A stretch of 64,000 bases of DNA from Plectosphaerella cucumerina. Taxonomy: Eukaryota > Ascomycota > Sordariomycetes > Glomerellales > Plectosphaerellaceae. Positions within the stretch are counted from its first letter, which is position 1, and each line of letters begins with the position of its first letter. The notes under the pieces were generated by a model. That model ran no database searches. It was not told where the DNA came from and saw nothing but the letters and a program-made list of their open reading frames with translations. The position numbers and the translations under genes are program-made. Where the stretch lies: the NCBI GenBank assembly GCA_020746995.1, contig JAGPXD010000005.1, positions 496,001-560,000 of the forward strand. The letters are read 5' to 3'. Positions 45,318 through 56,580 of the stretch are shown piece by piece.

Positions 45318-46185
45318 GTCGAAGGTCCTTAACGAGCGAGCAGGTGAGGAGGGCTGCAGAACACCCAGGTTAGTGTCGACGGGCGGCCGGGCGAGCTCTT
45401 ATGATAGTGATGCCATGTCGTATCTGCGCGCCAAGGCCAGGAACAAGTCAGGAACAGGGACCAAGAGCTGCAATGCTACCCTGCCAGCCCGCACCGATTC
45501 CGGCGCCATCGGATGTGCCCCAGGTGTGCAACCGGTCTCCTCAACAACTCGGAGTGGTTCCCGGCGATGCTGCACCGTTTCCATTCGCCATTGATCGATC
45601 AGATAAGATCATGCCAAGGAGCCTTGTGGAGAGTAGACGCCGTATTTTCATCGTCTGACCTCTGGCACGGTCCACAGCTAAACGATCTTTAGGCTGGCGG
45701 GTTGAAAGGGGCATCCACAATGGGGGATGGACACCCCTGGATGGGTGGTGGTGCTTGGTGTGGAATAGGAAGGCGACCCGGCATGTACCGGGGGGGCAAT
45801 CTGACCGCTCTGAATCGTTAATCCCTCATTTAATTTGCAGCAGAGGTCGGCAGATGTCGAGAGATGGCATCCGTCAAGGTGAGCGGTCAGGATGTGCCGA
45901 AAATGCTCGGATCACCGACCTCGGGGACTGGTGGACGATGCTTGGCATGACAAGGTCGTTCGATGTATGGACCGTGATTCTTCTCCAGTTCTTCGGTTAT
46001 GCACGCAATCCACACGGAGCTCGGGTCACCGAGAACGCGAGGTGTGGCTGGCAACATGTCGACAGGGTCTTTCTCTATTGGCGCTCGGCGAATCTTCTTG
46101 GCCGGGGAATTTCCCCGAGTTGCTTGGTAGGTACCGTATTTGGACAGATGATGCCCCGATAGCAGCTCGCGTGACAGCTCCGCAT
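45318..46185. other. Gene-free stretch
   Basis: Promoter side of the subtilase gene and 3' side of the dehydrogenase gene. No supported gene. Confidence 0.5.
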
Positions 46186-47171
46186 TCACCGGGGACCCAG
46201 CTTGTCCAGCTTGAAGTACCGAGTCCAGAACCAATTCTGCAGAGATGTCAGCGACCGAAAGTGAAAATGACTCGAGCGAGCGCCACAGCAGGGTCGCGTA
46301 GGGTACAAGTACGCACCAAGAACCACAGAGGCGTGAACCTCGCGAGAAGCTCGACGGTCCATGCAAACTTGCCGTCCCATATCTCGGGGCTCGTGTTGGG
46401 GCGCAAGACTCTCTCGACAACGGCTGCTGCGTATTCGTCTGAGGGCATGCCGTTCTGAATGCCTTCGCTAAGAATCCGCTCGACATCGGATTTAATGGGA
46501 AGATACAGCGAGTCCTCGGGAGCGGAAAAGCCGTGGTGCAGAATGTTGCTGCGGACATAGCCTGTCACGACCTCGATGACCTCGACACCGAATGGCCGAA
46601 GCTCCTGAGCATTCAGCTGGTCAGAAATCGGAAGTCATGGAGAAAGGGTTCATGAGAGGCTCACCAGGCGGAGGGTATTCGTGTACTGGCTGAGCGCAGC
46701 TTTTGACGCGTTGTACGCGCACTGCCACGTGGTGGGCACGTCGCGGCTGATGCTACCGAGCTGCACGATGCGGCCCCGCGCAGACTTGCGCAGCAGCGGG
46801 AAGAAGAGCTGGCAGAGCCGCATGACGGCGAAGACGTTGACGGTGAAGAGCTTCTCTGCCTCGGCAATGTCCATGTCGACAGCCGTCGCGGCGAGGTGCA
46901 TCCCTGCGTTATTGACGAGGATGTCGACGCGACCGCCCGTCTTTTCGGCAACAGCATCCCGGAAGCTCTCCAGGTTACCGAGGTCGCCGAGCTCGAGGGG
47001 CAGGGCGATGATGTTGTCGTGTTTCTTGGTGAGATGGGCGAGGGACTCGACGCGCCGCGCGGTCGCGACGACGGTGAGACCCCGGGCGGCGAAGGCCAGC
47101 GCGAGGCTCTCGCCGATGCCGCTGCTGCAGCCAGTGATGACAGCGATGGCAGGCTTTGTGGGGGTCGACAT
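46186..47171 (-). CDS. Short-chain dehydrogenase/reductase (Ayr1-like)
   Basis: Exons 47171-46665, 46604-46317 and 46236-46186 encode 281 aa. The Rossmann motif TGCSSGIG lies near the N-terminus, followed by NNAG, LGSIS and the catalytic YNASK (Tyr-x-x-x-Lys). The start was set at MSTPTKPAIAVITG. The tail carries a hydrophobic segment (WTVELLARFTPLWFL) and then a short basic end (RYFKLDKLGPR) in a 17-codon last exon, as in membrane-attached reductases such as 1-acyldihydroxyacetone-phosphate reductase. The cofactor is probably NADPH: Arg residues follow the second strand (VVATARR). The substrate is inferred only from overall likeness. Confidence 0.9.
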
Positions 47172-47658
47172 GATTGATGATGGAGGGACGGGAGATGTGA
47201 GCCGAAGTGGGTGTGTAGGGCTGGAAGAGGGGAGCTTGGCGGGCAATGTGTCGATCGCCAGGGAGGATTGACGCGGTCGCCAGCGCCATGTTGACTCAGC
47301 TGGGTCAAGACTTCACCTCGAACGTTTGGCGCCATTGACGTCACATAAGTACAGGCATTGGTCGTGCTCAAGTGTTTCAGTCAATTCGCGGAGACATCAA
47401 AGCTCAAGATCTTTTTGAAGCCATCAAGGCAAGGTATCATTTGCAGGGCCAAGTTGAGCAAAATCCAACTGAGATTGACCTGGGTCGCAGATTCCAGGTG
47501 GTTCCACCGCTTGAAGTTACAAAGAGGTCATGAGTCTTGAAGTGGGAGTGCGGTCCCTGTATTCCATGTCTTTGTCTGGATGCTGCCGCGGCGCTGCCCC
47601 TCTGGTTGAGATGCCACTTCAACTCGGATATGGGATGACCTCCAATCCACCGCTGAAT
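47172..47658. other. Intergenic
   Basis: Short spacer between the dehydrogenase and the GPI-type protein genes. Nothing was recognised. Confidence 0.5.
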
Positions 47659-48733
47659 TCACAAGACGGCACAAATCCCAGCAGCCAACATGGCTGTGGT
47701 GACGATGGCGCCCATGTTTCCGCCGATCCTCAGTCCCAGTGACCGGACGGCCTCAGCGGTACCACCGTTCCTCACGCCGCCGTTGCTGACGCCGTTGCCG
47801 ACCCCTTGGCCACCATCAACGACACCGCCGCTGGCTGCATCTGGGGTCGCTGCACCGTTTCCGTTTTCTTGGCTGTTGTCTGTGCCGGCTGCAAACATGG
47901 GTCAGAAAGGGGATCCATGTGAGAGATGCGAAGCAGTACTGACCTTGAGGAAGCGAGTTGCAGGTGGCCATGAGGGTGGTGTTTGCGGTGATCGCGTCGA
48001 GTTTCGCCTGCATCTTGGCCGTCCGTTCTTGGAATTCGAGGATCTTGGTCGTGTTGCCTGCGTCTTGTCAGTAATGGCTCGTCAAAACACACCTGGACAA
48101 AAAACTTACCCTCGAACTTGGCCATGAGCGCAGTGGTGTTGTGAGACATCTCAATATTGCCCTCAAGCTTGATCATCTGCTTGCATGCAATTCGATCACT
48201 TCGCGCAGCGCAAAAGACGCTGAGCGTTCCGTTGCTCTGCAAAGTTGCGAGCTTGGCAGTCCTTTCCGGAAGCTTTGCCTTGAACTCGGCAATCTCAGTG
48301 ACGTTGCCCTGGACATGGTCAGTTTCCATGTTCATCAAAACTTCCCTCCCCAACTCACCTCGAACTCTGCTTGAAGGTTCGTCTCATTGGTGGCCAGCTT
48401 GACCATCTTCTCAAACTTGGCCATGGTCTTGCACCTCTCGCCGTCGGCCTGTGCGGCGAAGATGGGTGGGCATTGCTCGGAGAGTGTGGCGTTTGCTTTG
48501 AGCTCCTGCAGCATCGTGTTGGCCTCGACGGCTTGGGCCTTGAAGTCGTCGATGCGAGCCTGGTCGGTGCCGAACTTTTGCGTAAGGAGAGTATCGTTGG
48601 CGGCGAAGGTTGTGATCCGGGTGAGCTTCGTGATCTTCTTGCACTGGGCCTCGACGGTATTCTTGTCTCCTAGGGCGTTGACAGCCTGAAAGCTGGCGAG
48701 GAGCATGGAGACGGCGAAGGCGGTGATATGCAT
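47659..48733 (-). CDS. GPI-type surface protein with exon-encoded modules
   Basis: Exons 48733-48359, 48308-48110, 48057-47944 and 47888-47659 encode 305 aa. After a signal peptide (MHITAFAVSMLLASFQAVNA), the protein repeats a helical, N-glycosylatable unit: a start such as GNVTEIAEF or GNTTKILEF, a coiled-coil-like charged helix, and an ending NGTLSVFC, ANTTLMATC or ANATLSEQC. Introns of 50-55 nt fall at the same place in the unit, just before the GN-x-T start, so modules match exons. A Gly/Asn/Val-rich linker and a hydrophobic C-terminus (GAIVTTAMLAAGICAVL) suggest a GPI anchor. The function is unknown; a cell-wall or adhesion role is inferred. Confidence 0.8.
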
Positions 48734-50275
48734 GGCGGGCTTTTGGTCTTGAAGTTGGGACTGCTTGTGACGATCTCGCAGTCTGGTCGAAATGAGAGTA
48801 CTATGTGCCGAAAAAGAGTCGAACCGGCGACGATGTGTTTGAAAGAGAATGTACAAGAAGAGAAGGCCGCCAGCACCTAAGGAGTGGTGAGATGGTGAAG
48901 AGGAGAGGGGGGCAAGTCCAGACGAGGAGGGTCGCGCGAGGCGGGGAAAAGGGGGGACATATGTATCTACTCCTCCACGGAGCCCCCTCCGAGGGCATTC
49001 GTCCGACTCCCACGAGACGCCCTAGTCCGCTTGGGGTAACTTTCTCGTAAGTTCGTTCAGATGGCAGCAGGAACCAGGCGGGTTTCATGCCTTGTCATGT
49101 CTGTCAGGCTCCAGGTGGAGGGTGAACTCGACGGTGGCCCCGCGAGCGCCCGCCTCCGGGCAAGGCGAGCCGCGAACATCATCAGACGACGGGACGTGTA
49201 TTGTGGCCCCGCTGCGGTGCTGAGACGTTGGGGCGGGCTGGTGCCTGAGTAGTGACGCGGCGGAAAGAGGCAAGGCTGACGAGTATGGGCAATTTATGTG
49301 CGGACGGGGCAGTGTCTGGCATGCGGCTTGGCCTGTTCATGTTCATGTATCTGGTCTGAGATTCTGGGGTTGGTGATGCGAGCCATGGATTGGGGGATCG
49401 ACTGCCGGCAGTTGGATGCAGGATGGTCGATCGTGGTTGGGGGTCAGGGGTAAGGTGACTTGCATGCATCTTGAGGTCGTATTCAAAGTCTCAAGCCATC
49501 GACTGCAATGTTGAAATCATGAACATTGCTGACCTCTCACAGAATAACAGCCATGCTAACTTCCCACCTCCCAGCCGAGGCCTCGCTTCCATCTCTCGCA
49601 GTGCGCATGTTTGACATGGGCCCTACTACGGGCCGTGCGACGTGTCAAGGCGGTGGGCTCGGGATTCAGACCCATCCCACGTTTCGGAGTATCAACAACG
49701 GTGGTGCCTGGCTAGGGGCACGGTTCATCCTGCGGGATCTTGGGGATCTAGGCCTGCGATAAAGAGAGCGGCGAGCCCGTCTCCCTGTCCTTTCGGTCGT
49801 GCTCTCGCTTGGACCGTTGGGTCGGAGGAAACGACCGCCTTTTCTGGAATGGTCGTCGTCAACGGGCGCTGGCGTGCGACCGTGGGCATAAGATTCGAGT
49901 AATTCCCCTGTTTCCAGCGATGGGGGACTTACGGGAGGTCCGGCTCGATGGGCTTCTAGAAGAAAAGAAACAAAGCCCAAGGGAGTCGTATCGACACGAC
50001 TTGCATGTCATCGATCTGGCTTGTACTGATTCGTCGTAGACGCATGCAGGAGTTACCTTTTCGTCTCTTTATTCGGTTAGTGGCCCGCTGGAGCGCTGAC
50101 AGATAGGGCGTGAGTCGTGGGGAAGCATCAATTGAAGCAGAGCCCGATCCGTCGGCCCAACCCTCCGACGTCAGTACAACATCTGGGAAAGAAGACTCGG
50201 ATTTCTCGTTCAGCTCCATCCATTCTTTTCATTCGTGCTGCAACTAATTCATCACCTCTCTCATATCAAATCAAA
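48734..50275. other. Gene-free stretch
   Basis: About 1.5 kb between the GPI-type gene and the ACT-domain gene, transcribed divergently. No supported gene. Confidence 0.5.
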
Positions 50276-50695
50276 ATGGCTGCCCCCGTCGGCGAAAAGT
50301 CGCTCCAGAAGCTCCTCGCCACTCTCACCACCGTTCTTCACCCCGAGACATATGTCTTCGTCACCCTTCCACCCTCAGCCACGCCGCCACCACTGTCCGA
50401 GATCCGCATGATCTTTCACGAGGCCGAAGGTGCCACTCTCATCATGGAGCGCGAGGCGGCCCGGGCTCGTGGCTTCGACTTCGAATTCCCCTCCCGCATG
50501 ATCACCCTGGACGTGCACTCCAGTCTTGAGGCCGTCGGATTCTTGGCAGTCATCACCAACAGACTTGCCGAGAAGAGCATGGGTGTCAATCCCATCAGCG
50601 CATTCTATCACGATCACCTGTTTGTGCCCGAGGGGAGGGAACTGGATGCGCTTGAGGTCTTGAAGGCGATTGCGGCGGAGAACAAGGATGCTTGA
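50276..50695 (+). CDS. ACT-domain protein (DUF2241-like)
   Basis: A single exon of 139 aa. The whole protein fits the small ACT-type domain known mostly from bacteria. Motifs are LHPETYVFVTLP, FHEAEGATLIMEREAA, SRMITLDVHSSLEAVGFLAV and YHDHLFVPEGRELDALEVL. ACT domains bind amino acids or similar ligands as regulators; this stand-alone form has no assigned reaction. The start context (AAATGG) is good and no upstream in-frame ATG improves the match. Confidence 0.9.
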   Translation: MAAPVGEKSLQKLLATLTTVLHPETYVFVTLPPSATPPPLSEIRMIFHEAEGATLIMEREAARARGFDFEFPSRMITLDVHSSLEAVGFLAVITNRLAEKSMGVNPISAFYHDHLFVPEGRELDALEVLKAIAAENKDA

Positions 50696-50923
50696 TAGGA
50701 GTTACGAAGTCCAGTTTGGGTGAACGATCTGGGGATATAATGGCGTCAACATCAATTCGGAAACCAGAGGTCTCAGTGCCTGTTGTCTTATGCTGCAAGA
50801 ATTCAAGTGTCAAGCTCATACGCCCACGGTTGTGATGGTGCACTTTAAAGATGGGCGTGTGCAGCTTGTGGGTTGAAAACACAAAAACACCCCCTCCAGC
50901 GACCTGCAGACGCGCTACAAGTC

Positions 50924-50942
50924 GGGGGGGGGGGGGGGGGGG
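50924..50942. repeat. Run of 19 G
   Basis: An uninterrupted G homopolymer in non-coding DNA next to the tRNA-like element. Its true length is likely uncertain. Confidence 0.9.
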
Positions 50943-50970
50943 TAGGTAGAAAACGAGCCAGCGTTTTCTC

Positions 50971-51057
50971 TTTGCGAGAATCGAACCCAGCTGGGTCAAT
51001 TGGGTCCCGCGCCGGAGTGGGAGCTGCATCTGCGCTCTTAACCACTAGGCCACCGGC
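50971..51057 (-). ncRNA. tRNA-like Pol III element (degenerate tRNA or SINE head)
   Basis: On the minus strand an A-box-like TGGCCTAGTGG is followed about 50 nt later by a B-box-like GGTTCGATTCT, the spacing seen in tRNA genes. The acceptor stem does not pair and no convincing anticodon stem can be drawn, so an intact tRNA is unlikely. It may be a dead tRNA gene or the head of a tRNA-derived SINE. A C/G homopolymer and T-rich runs follow downstream on that strand. Confidence 0.4.
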
Positions 51058-51437
51058 GAGGGACCCGATGGAAGGAGTGGAAGGTGCAGGAGCTATTTGG
51101 CTTGCTGTCCGGCGGTGGATGGGTGACGGCATCTGTGCTCTTGTTGCCTAAAGCGCGAGATCAGGTTGAAGGGAGAATCTAGCAGCGCCTCAGGACCCCA
51201 CCGAGACAACAACAGCATGGCAGCAGCGGCCTGGATTTGGCCCTTCAGGTGACATACTCTGGGCCTGTGGGAGTGCTGCAAGACATGACATGTGGCAATA
51301 TCATGAGACCGAGATCAAAGCACATCCAGCTCATCTTTACTTCCTACCCAGAAGTCACGAACAACTTGTGCAGTAAGATGATGTCAAGATGCATTCAATC
51401 ATAACTGACTTTCGACACAACACTTCCGCTCACCCCA

Positions 51438-54400
51438 TCACAGCCCAGCCCACAGCCGATCAAATCCCCTCGCACACTCCTCCTTGACCAACTCAAAGAA
51501 ATCATCCACCTTGATCGGCTCATCCCCCTCAACATGCAGCACCCCGTCCGTCACCCCCTTCCACCCCTCGATGGGCAGCTTGAAGCGGTCATGAGTTATC
51601 CCATGGAAGTAGCGCCTCTTGACAGTCCCCTTACCCTGCTCCAAGAGGTCATACTCACGCTGACAGTCCTCGCAAATCATGCCCGTGACGTGCGTCACGT
51701 AGAAGTACGTCGACTTGTCCTTCCACCACGAGAACTCCTTCGCCGGGCAGCAGAAGCCGCCGCAGCTGTAGAATGTTTCGTCCGCCAGGTCGCCCTCGTC
51801 ATCTGGGGCCACGCTGATCACGCTGGCTGCGTCGTCGTCTTCGTCGCTGCTGTCGGCCTTCTCTGACTGTGCGGCAGGCTTCGAGCTGTCGTCGGCGCAA
51901 CCCTCGGACTCCTTGTCTTCATTCTCTTTGCCTGGTGTCAACTTCGAGAACAGCGCCGAACCAACAATTCGCGCCTTCCGCCGTAGCGATTCATCATCTC
52001 GAAGCGCCTTGCCCAGTAACGCGAGACACTGCGCCAGAATCCACAAGAACGGCCCATCGTTCCAGCCGACCGAGTCGCCCAGTCCAGCGAAGCAGTCATC
52101 CAGCAGCGACTGCAGTGTCGTCTGGAACTTATCCAGCGGACCGACAACAAGATGCATGTACGCCAGCCCGACGCGCTGCTGCCCGGTCCAGAAGGACGAA
52201 GTGCGTGGAACATCGAGCGTGAAATGCCGGCCCATAAGCCCCGTGAGCGCAGCGATGCGCTCGGCTTTGAAAGCCGGATCGCGAGAGGACCGGAAAAGTT
52301 CCACCTGGACATTGACCATGACATCGACGGCCCGCTGCAGGGCCCAACTCGATGCGACACCCGTAATGGGAAACTGCAATGCCGGCGCATGGCTTTCAAA
52401 GACCTTGTCGAGCTCCTCAAGCGCCCGCGCAGGGTCGTTGCACACCTCGAAGTAGACAAGAGCCAGGTCCAGGCGCAGGGGCAGCCCGGCGTTGAGATTA
52501 TCGAGGAACTCGACGACATCCTGGTAGAAGGAGACGATGAAGGCCTCCTCGCCTTGTTCAACAGCGATGTCGCAGAAGAGGGCGTGGCGGTCTTCGCCGT
52601 CGTCCTCGTAGTTCCACGCGAGCCAGGTGATGCGCTCGAGCAAGCCCCAGCTCTTGAGGACGCGGATGTACTCGGACCTGTCGGTGCGCTTGTCGAGAAC
52701 GGTAAGTTCGTCGACGAGGTCGGCGCCGGGAGTAACGCCCTCTGGATCCGCGGCCTTGGCGTCGGCGAAGGACTGGAGAGCGGCGTCTTCGTGCCCGATC
52801 TTCGCCTCTGCGCGGGCCTTGGTGGTATAGACTGTGCGCTTCAGGGCCGGTGGCACGTCGTGGTTAGCAAGCTCCTCCGCTGCCTTGGTGGCGATGGCAA
52901 GTGCCTCGTCTCGAGTGTTTCGCTTGTCGAGCAGGATCTTGGAGAGAGCGGACGATGAGCGGAAGAACTCGAGGTCGCTCGGCTCGCAGCTTGCCAGGGC
53001 TTGCCGGCATGTCTTCTCGGCCTCCTCGACATGCTCAAAGTTGAGAAGAACCTCAGCCGCCGCACGATAACCGCCAGCGTCTGGCTTGACGTTGTCGAAG
53101 AGCCCGATGATACCGAGGCTGGCCTTGGCCTCGTCAAAGGGAATCTCGCCCTCCTCATTCCTCTCCACCCCTTCGAAAGCTTCAGGGTAGTTGGCGCAGG
53201 CTTGACGCATCAGGATTTTTCCCAGACCGGTCTGTTGAAGTCGTCAGTTTATCATCCTCATACCAAGATCCTTCCTTACTCACCGCGTGCAGGACGCCCT
53301 GTAGAAGAGTCCATGCGCTGATAGCATCATCTCCGTTGAGAGACTTGTAGAGGTCTCGGAGGTATCCCTCGGCAAGGCCACGGCGGCACGTCGATGGGTC
53401 AAGCCCTACGCCGTCCCACCACGTCACCGCAAACTCGCTGAGCTGACTCCTGACCTCCTCCTTGCTGAGCAGCTGGAACCAGATCTTGATGCGGTCATTC
53501 GTTATCGTAGTACTCTTGCCTTTGCCGTACGACATGTTAGCCCGGCGAAGCATCTCAGACAAGTTGGTCTTGTTCGACATGGCCTCCGCCAGAGTCTCAA
53601 GAACCTCAACCTGCTGCCGCACATCGTGCTGCTCCATGTCGATGTCCAACCAGTGGTTGATGAGGAACAGCGCACAGTAATGCTGCAGCTCCTTGTCGAC
53701 GTCGGTCCGCACCGGCTGAGCGAGGCGGGCGCATGTCAGGAAGATCTGCCTGTTGGCCTCGGACGGGCCCCAGCGGAAGGCAGAGGTATTGGGCGAGCTG
53801 TCAGTAAAGTAATGTCGCATGCTCCGCTCCAGGAACTTGACCGGGAGGGGACCGTCGCTGTATGCTTCGTCCTCACTCTCGGGCTCCTGCTTGAGATCGT
53901 ACACGGCCGTCCTCTCGCTCATCTCAATCTCGGCGCGCAACTGCGCGTCGAAACCTGGGTCGCCGATGCGCAGAAACTTTGAGAAGAATTCGGGGATCTC
54001 CTCAATGTCAAAGGTGGCGTCAGAGGAGAATTCTTTGATGAGAGAACTGATCCCGTTCATTGAAATGGGCATCTTAGAGAAGGCGATCCAGTGGAGCAGA
54101 GAGGCAGCGACAGCTTGATGAGCCGGGGGCATACGGCGCTGACACTCGTCGAGGAGGATTTCGTAGATGCCGTGGAGATTCTCGGGTTTCTTCTGCAGCA
54201 GAGATTTGAGGACCGCTCCCTCGCGGCCAATGTAGTCCAAGCGCTGGAGCAGATGTTCAGCATAGAGCATGTCTGATCGAGGTCAGTGGTTGTTCGTCAA
54301 CGATACTGCAGGATACGATGACGTACTGGGAGAAGCTTCCTGAATCGTATCGGCGATGCGCTGCTTGACGTAGCGGCTGAACCGCCGCAGGTTGTTGAGC

Positions 54401-56133
54401 GAGTTGATCTGGTGCCAAATCAGCGCCTTCAGGTCATCCTTCTGCTTCTCCTTGGTCGCTTCAATTCGAACAAGAGGAGAATCAGCAGGCAGACCTTCCA
54501 GCTTATTGGGCCGTGTCGTCACCGCCAGTGAGATCCTCAGCTTCTCCTTGACAATCCACGTCGCCAAGAACTCCTTGAAGCTATCGAAGTCGCGCAACTC
54601 ATCCAGGCCGTCCAGGACCAAGAAGAGGTGAGACTTTGAGTCGCTCCCAAACACCGTGCTGAGCAGGTGCTTGACGATATCCTGCCACTTGAAAACATCC
54701 ATCTCCACGTCGTCGCGGGCAATCTGGGCGCTGAAGCGCTCGCAGATCGTGCCGTTTGTCTCCGCGATCCGGTTGACGGCGGTGATGATGCCGCTCAGGA
54801 ACAGCGAGTAGGTGAGCTCCTGCTCGCGGAAGTAAAAGTGCGCCACACATGAACGCTGCGCTTCATCCTCGCGCGCGACTTGAATGAGGCGGTCGTAGAT
54901 CGACACAGCGATATGGCTCTTTCCCGCGCCGGGCTGTCCAGTGACTGCGAGGACAGGACGAGAGCCGTCTGGAGTTTTCAGCCAGGCCTCCCACTCGGGC
55001 TCTGCGAAAACCCATGAGCAAGTGTCTGGGATGAGGGTCTCCTTGAGCACGCGATACTCGTGGTCGTCGTTGCTGACGATGGGCAGGGCATGGCGAACGC
55101 CGTTGGCCGAGGGCGGCTTCTTGGCCACTGGCTTCTCGGGCTGCTGCGGCGGCTTGTTGCTGGCGCCGAAGAGGCGAAGGAGCTTTGAAACGTCGTCGCG
55201 AATATTCTCCGTGTTCTCCTGGATATTGTCGAGGCGCTGGCCCACGCGCTCCAGCAGCATCGTGTGCGACCGCTGGTTATCCTCAAGCTGCGCCGCCATC
55301 TTCAGCATCTCCTCTGTGTTGCCGAGAATGGCGAGCTCGGTCGCATGCTGCAGGTTACCCAGCTTCTTGTTGAGCTCGGCCCTGGCGCCGCCGAGCTCAC
55401 CGTCCTCGCCGTGTAGGAGGTTCGAGATCCACTTCTTGAAGCGGCCGAGTTCAATGTACTTGTGCGCAAAGCCGCACATAGTCAAGAATGAGGTGAACAC
55501 CTCCATGAGGCAGTTCTGATAGGCCTTGTACTTGGGCAGGCGAGTCTCGAGGATGGTGATCCTGGTCAGGAAGCTTTGCATGTCCTCGAAGAAGACCATG
55601 ACCGTGTCGTAGTCGGCTCTTTGCTGGCGACAAGCCTAGGCCATGTCAACTCCGGATGCAAAGAGGGCGCGGTGCTCACTCACCTGGAGAAGATATGTCA
55701 GAGCGGTGCCAATGGCGGCGGCGGGCGGAAAGGCAGGGGTCGCGGCGGACACCAGCTGCTGCGCGCCCTGCTCAATGAGGTCCATGTTGTCGGCGAACAG
55801 GCTCCTAAGCTTGTCGACTTTTTTGCCGTCATGCCGAAAGGTGTGGAAGCCGTTCATCTGCTCCGTCGCGAAGGAGACGAGGCTGTCGACTGAGTCGAAT
55901 TTTCGCTGCAGATCGAAGCCCACGATGCCCTTGTACGCCTTGAGGGCGTCCTTCCAGAGGTCGCTGACATCGCGATTGTCGTTCTTGAGTTTCTCCTCCA
56001 GCTCAGCACGGCCTTTGGTCAGCTCACCCATGATGATGTGCGATCGGTGTGTCGAAGAAGCGCTGAGAGTTGCCAAGCTGTCTCTCGAATGGACGACCAG
56101 CTCCGCAGGGTAGGTTGTCGTAAAAAGTGACAT
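51438..56133 (-). CDS. Goodbye-NACHT-repeat STAND (NLR-like) protein
   Basis: Exons 56133-55684, 55635-54327, 54272-53284 and 53231-51438 join in frame to 1513 aa. The N-terminus matches the fungal STAND Goodbye domain (VSDLWKDALKAYKGI ... FATEQMNGFHTFRHDGKKV ... YLLQACRQQRADYDTVMVFF). A coiled-coil-like linker leads to a NACHT NTPase with Walker A GQPGAGKSHIAV, Walker B LFLVLDGLDELRDF and the following LAVTTRPNKLEGLP. The long C-terminal half is alpha-helical and TPR-like (AAEVLLNFEHVEEAEKTCRQAL and similar). Near the end lies a Cys-rich patch (YSCGGFCC ... MICEDCQREYD) that could bind zinc. ATG 56031 (MGELTKG) is an alternative start. Such proteins are candidate non-self or stress sensors that signal by NTP-driven oligomerisation. 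Confidence 0.9.
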
Positions 56134-56580
56134 CCGTGGCACGATGCAGCACTCGGTCTTTGTGGAGGTGGCCAGGATATATGGCGCTGCAGTTCAGGGG
56201 GTCGGCTAGTCAACGCAGCACACGAGGAGGGTCCGGGCCCGCCCCCTGAGAAGACCCTTACTCGTTGACTGCAGCGTTTAACAGGCACCGTACGCGGTGC
56301 AACAGACGCTATTCCAAACGTCGACAAGGGCACGTTGGGGGCCGAAAACGAGGAGACGCCGACGATTGGCGCTGCGCAGGGCAGCTGAACAGCCACAACA
56401 GGGGGGATGCTGACCGTAAGCACGTCGGCGACAGCGTGTCACAACACGAGTTTCCCTGAATGTGGATGGCTTGCAGATGATCATATGATGCAGCAAAACT
56501 ATCGACGGTGTCTGTTATGCCGTGCGACGACGTCAGAATCGATTTCCCGCTTTGAGCTCCGTGCATCCCTGCGACCAGAT
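56134..56580. other. Intergenic
   Basis: Promoter side of the STAND gene and 3' side of the peptide transporter gene. No gene was seen. Confidence 0.5.

Noticed and set aside
50971..51057. Calling an intact tRNA with a given anticodon
   Set aside because: The acceptor stem does not pair and no anticodon stem could be drawn, so only a tRNA-like element is claimed.
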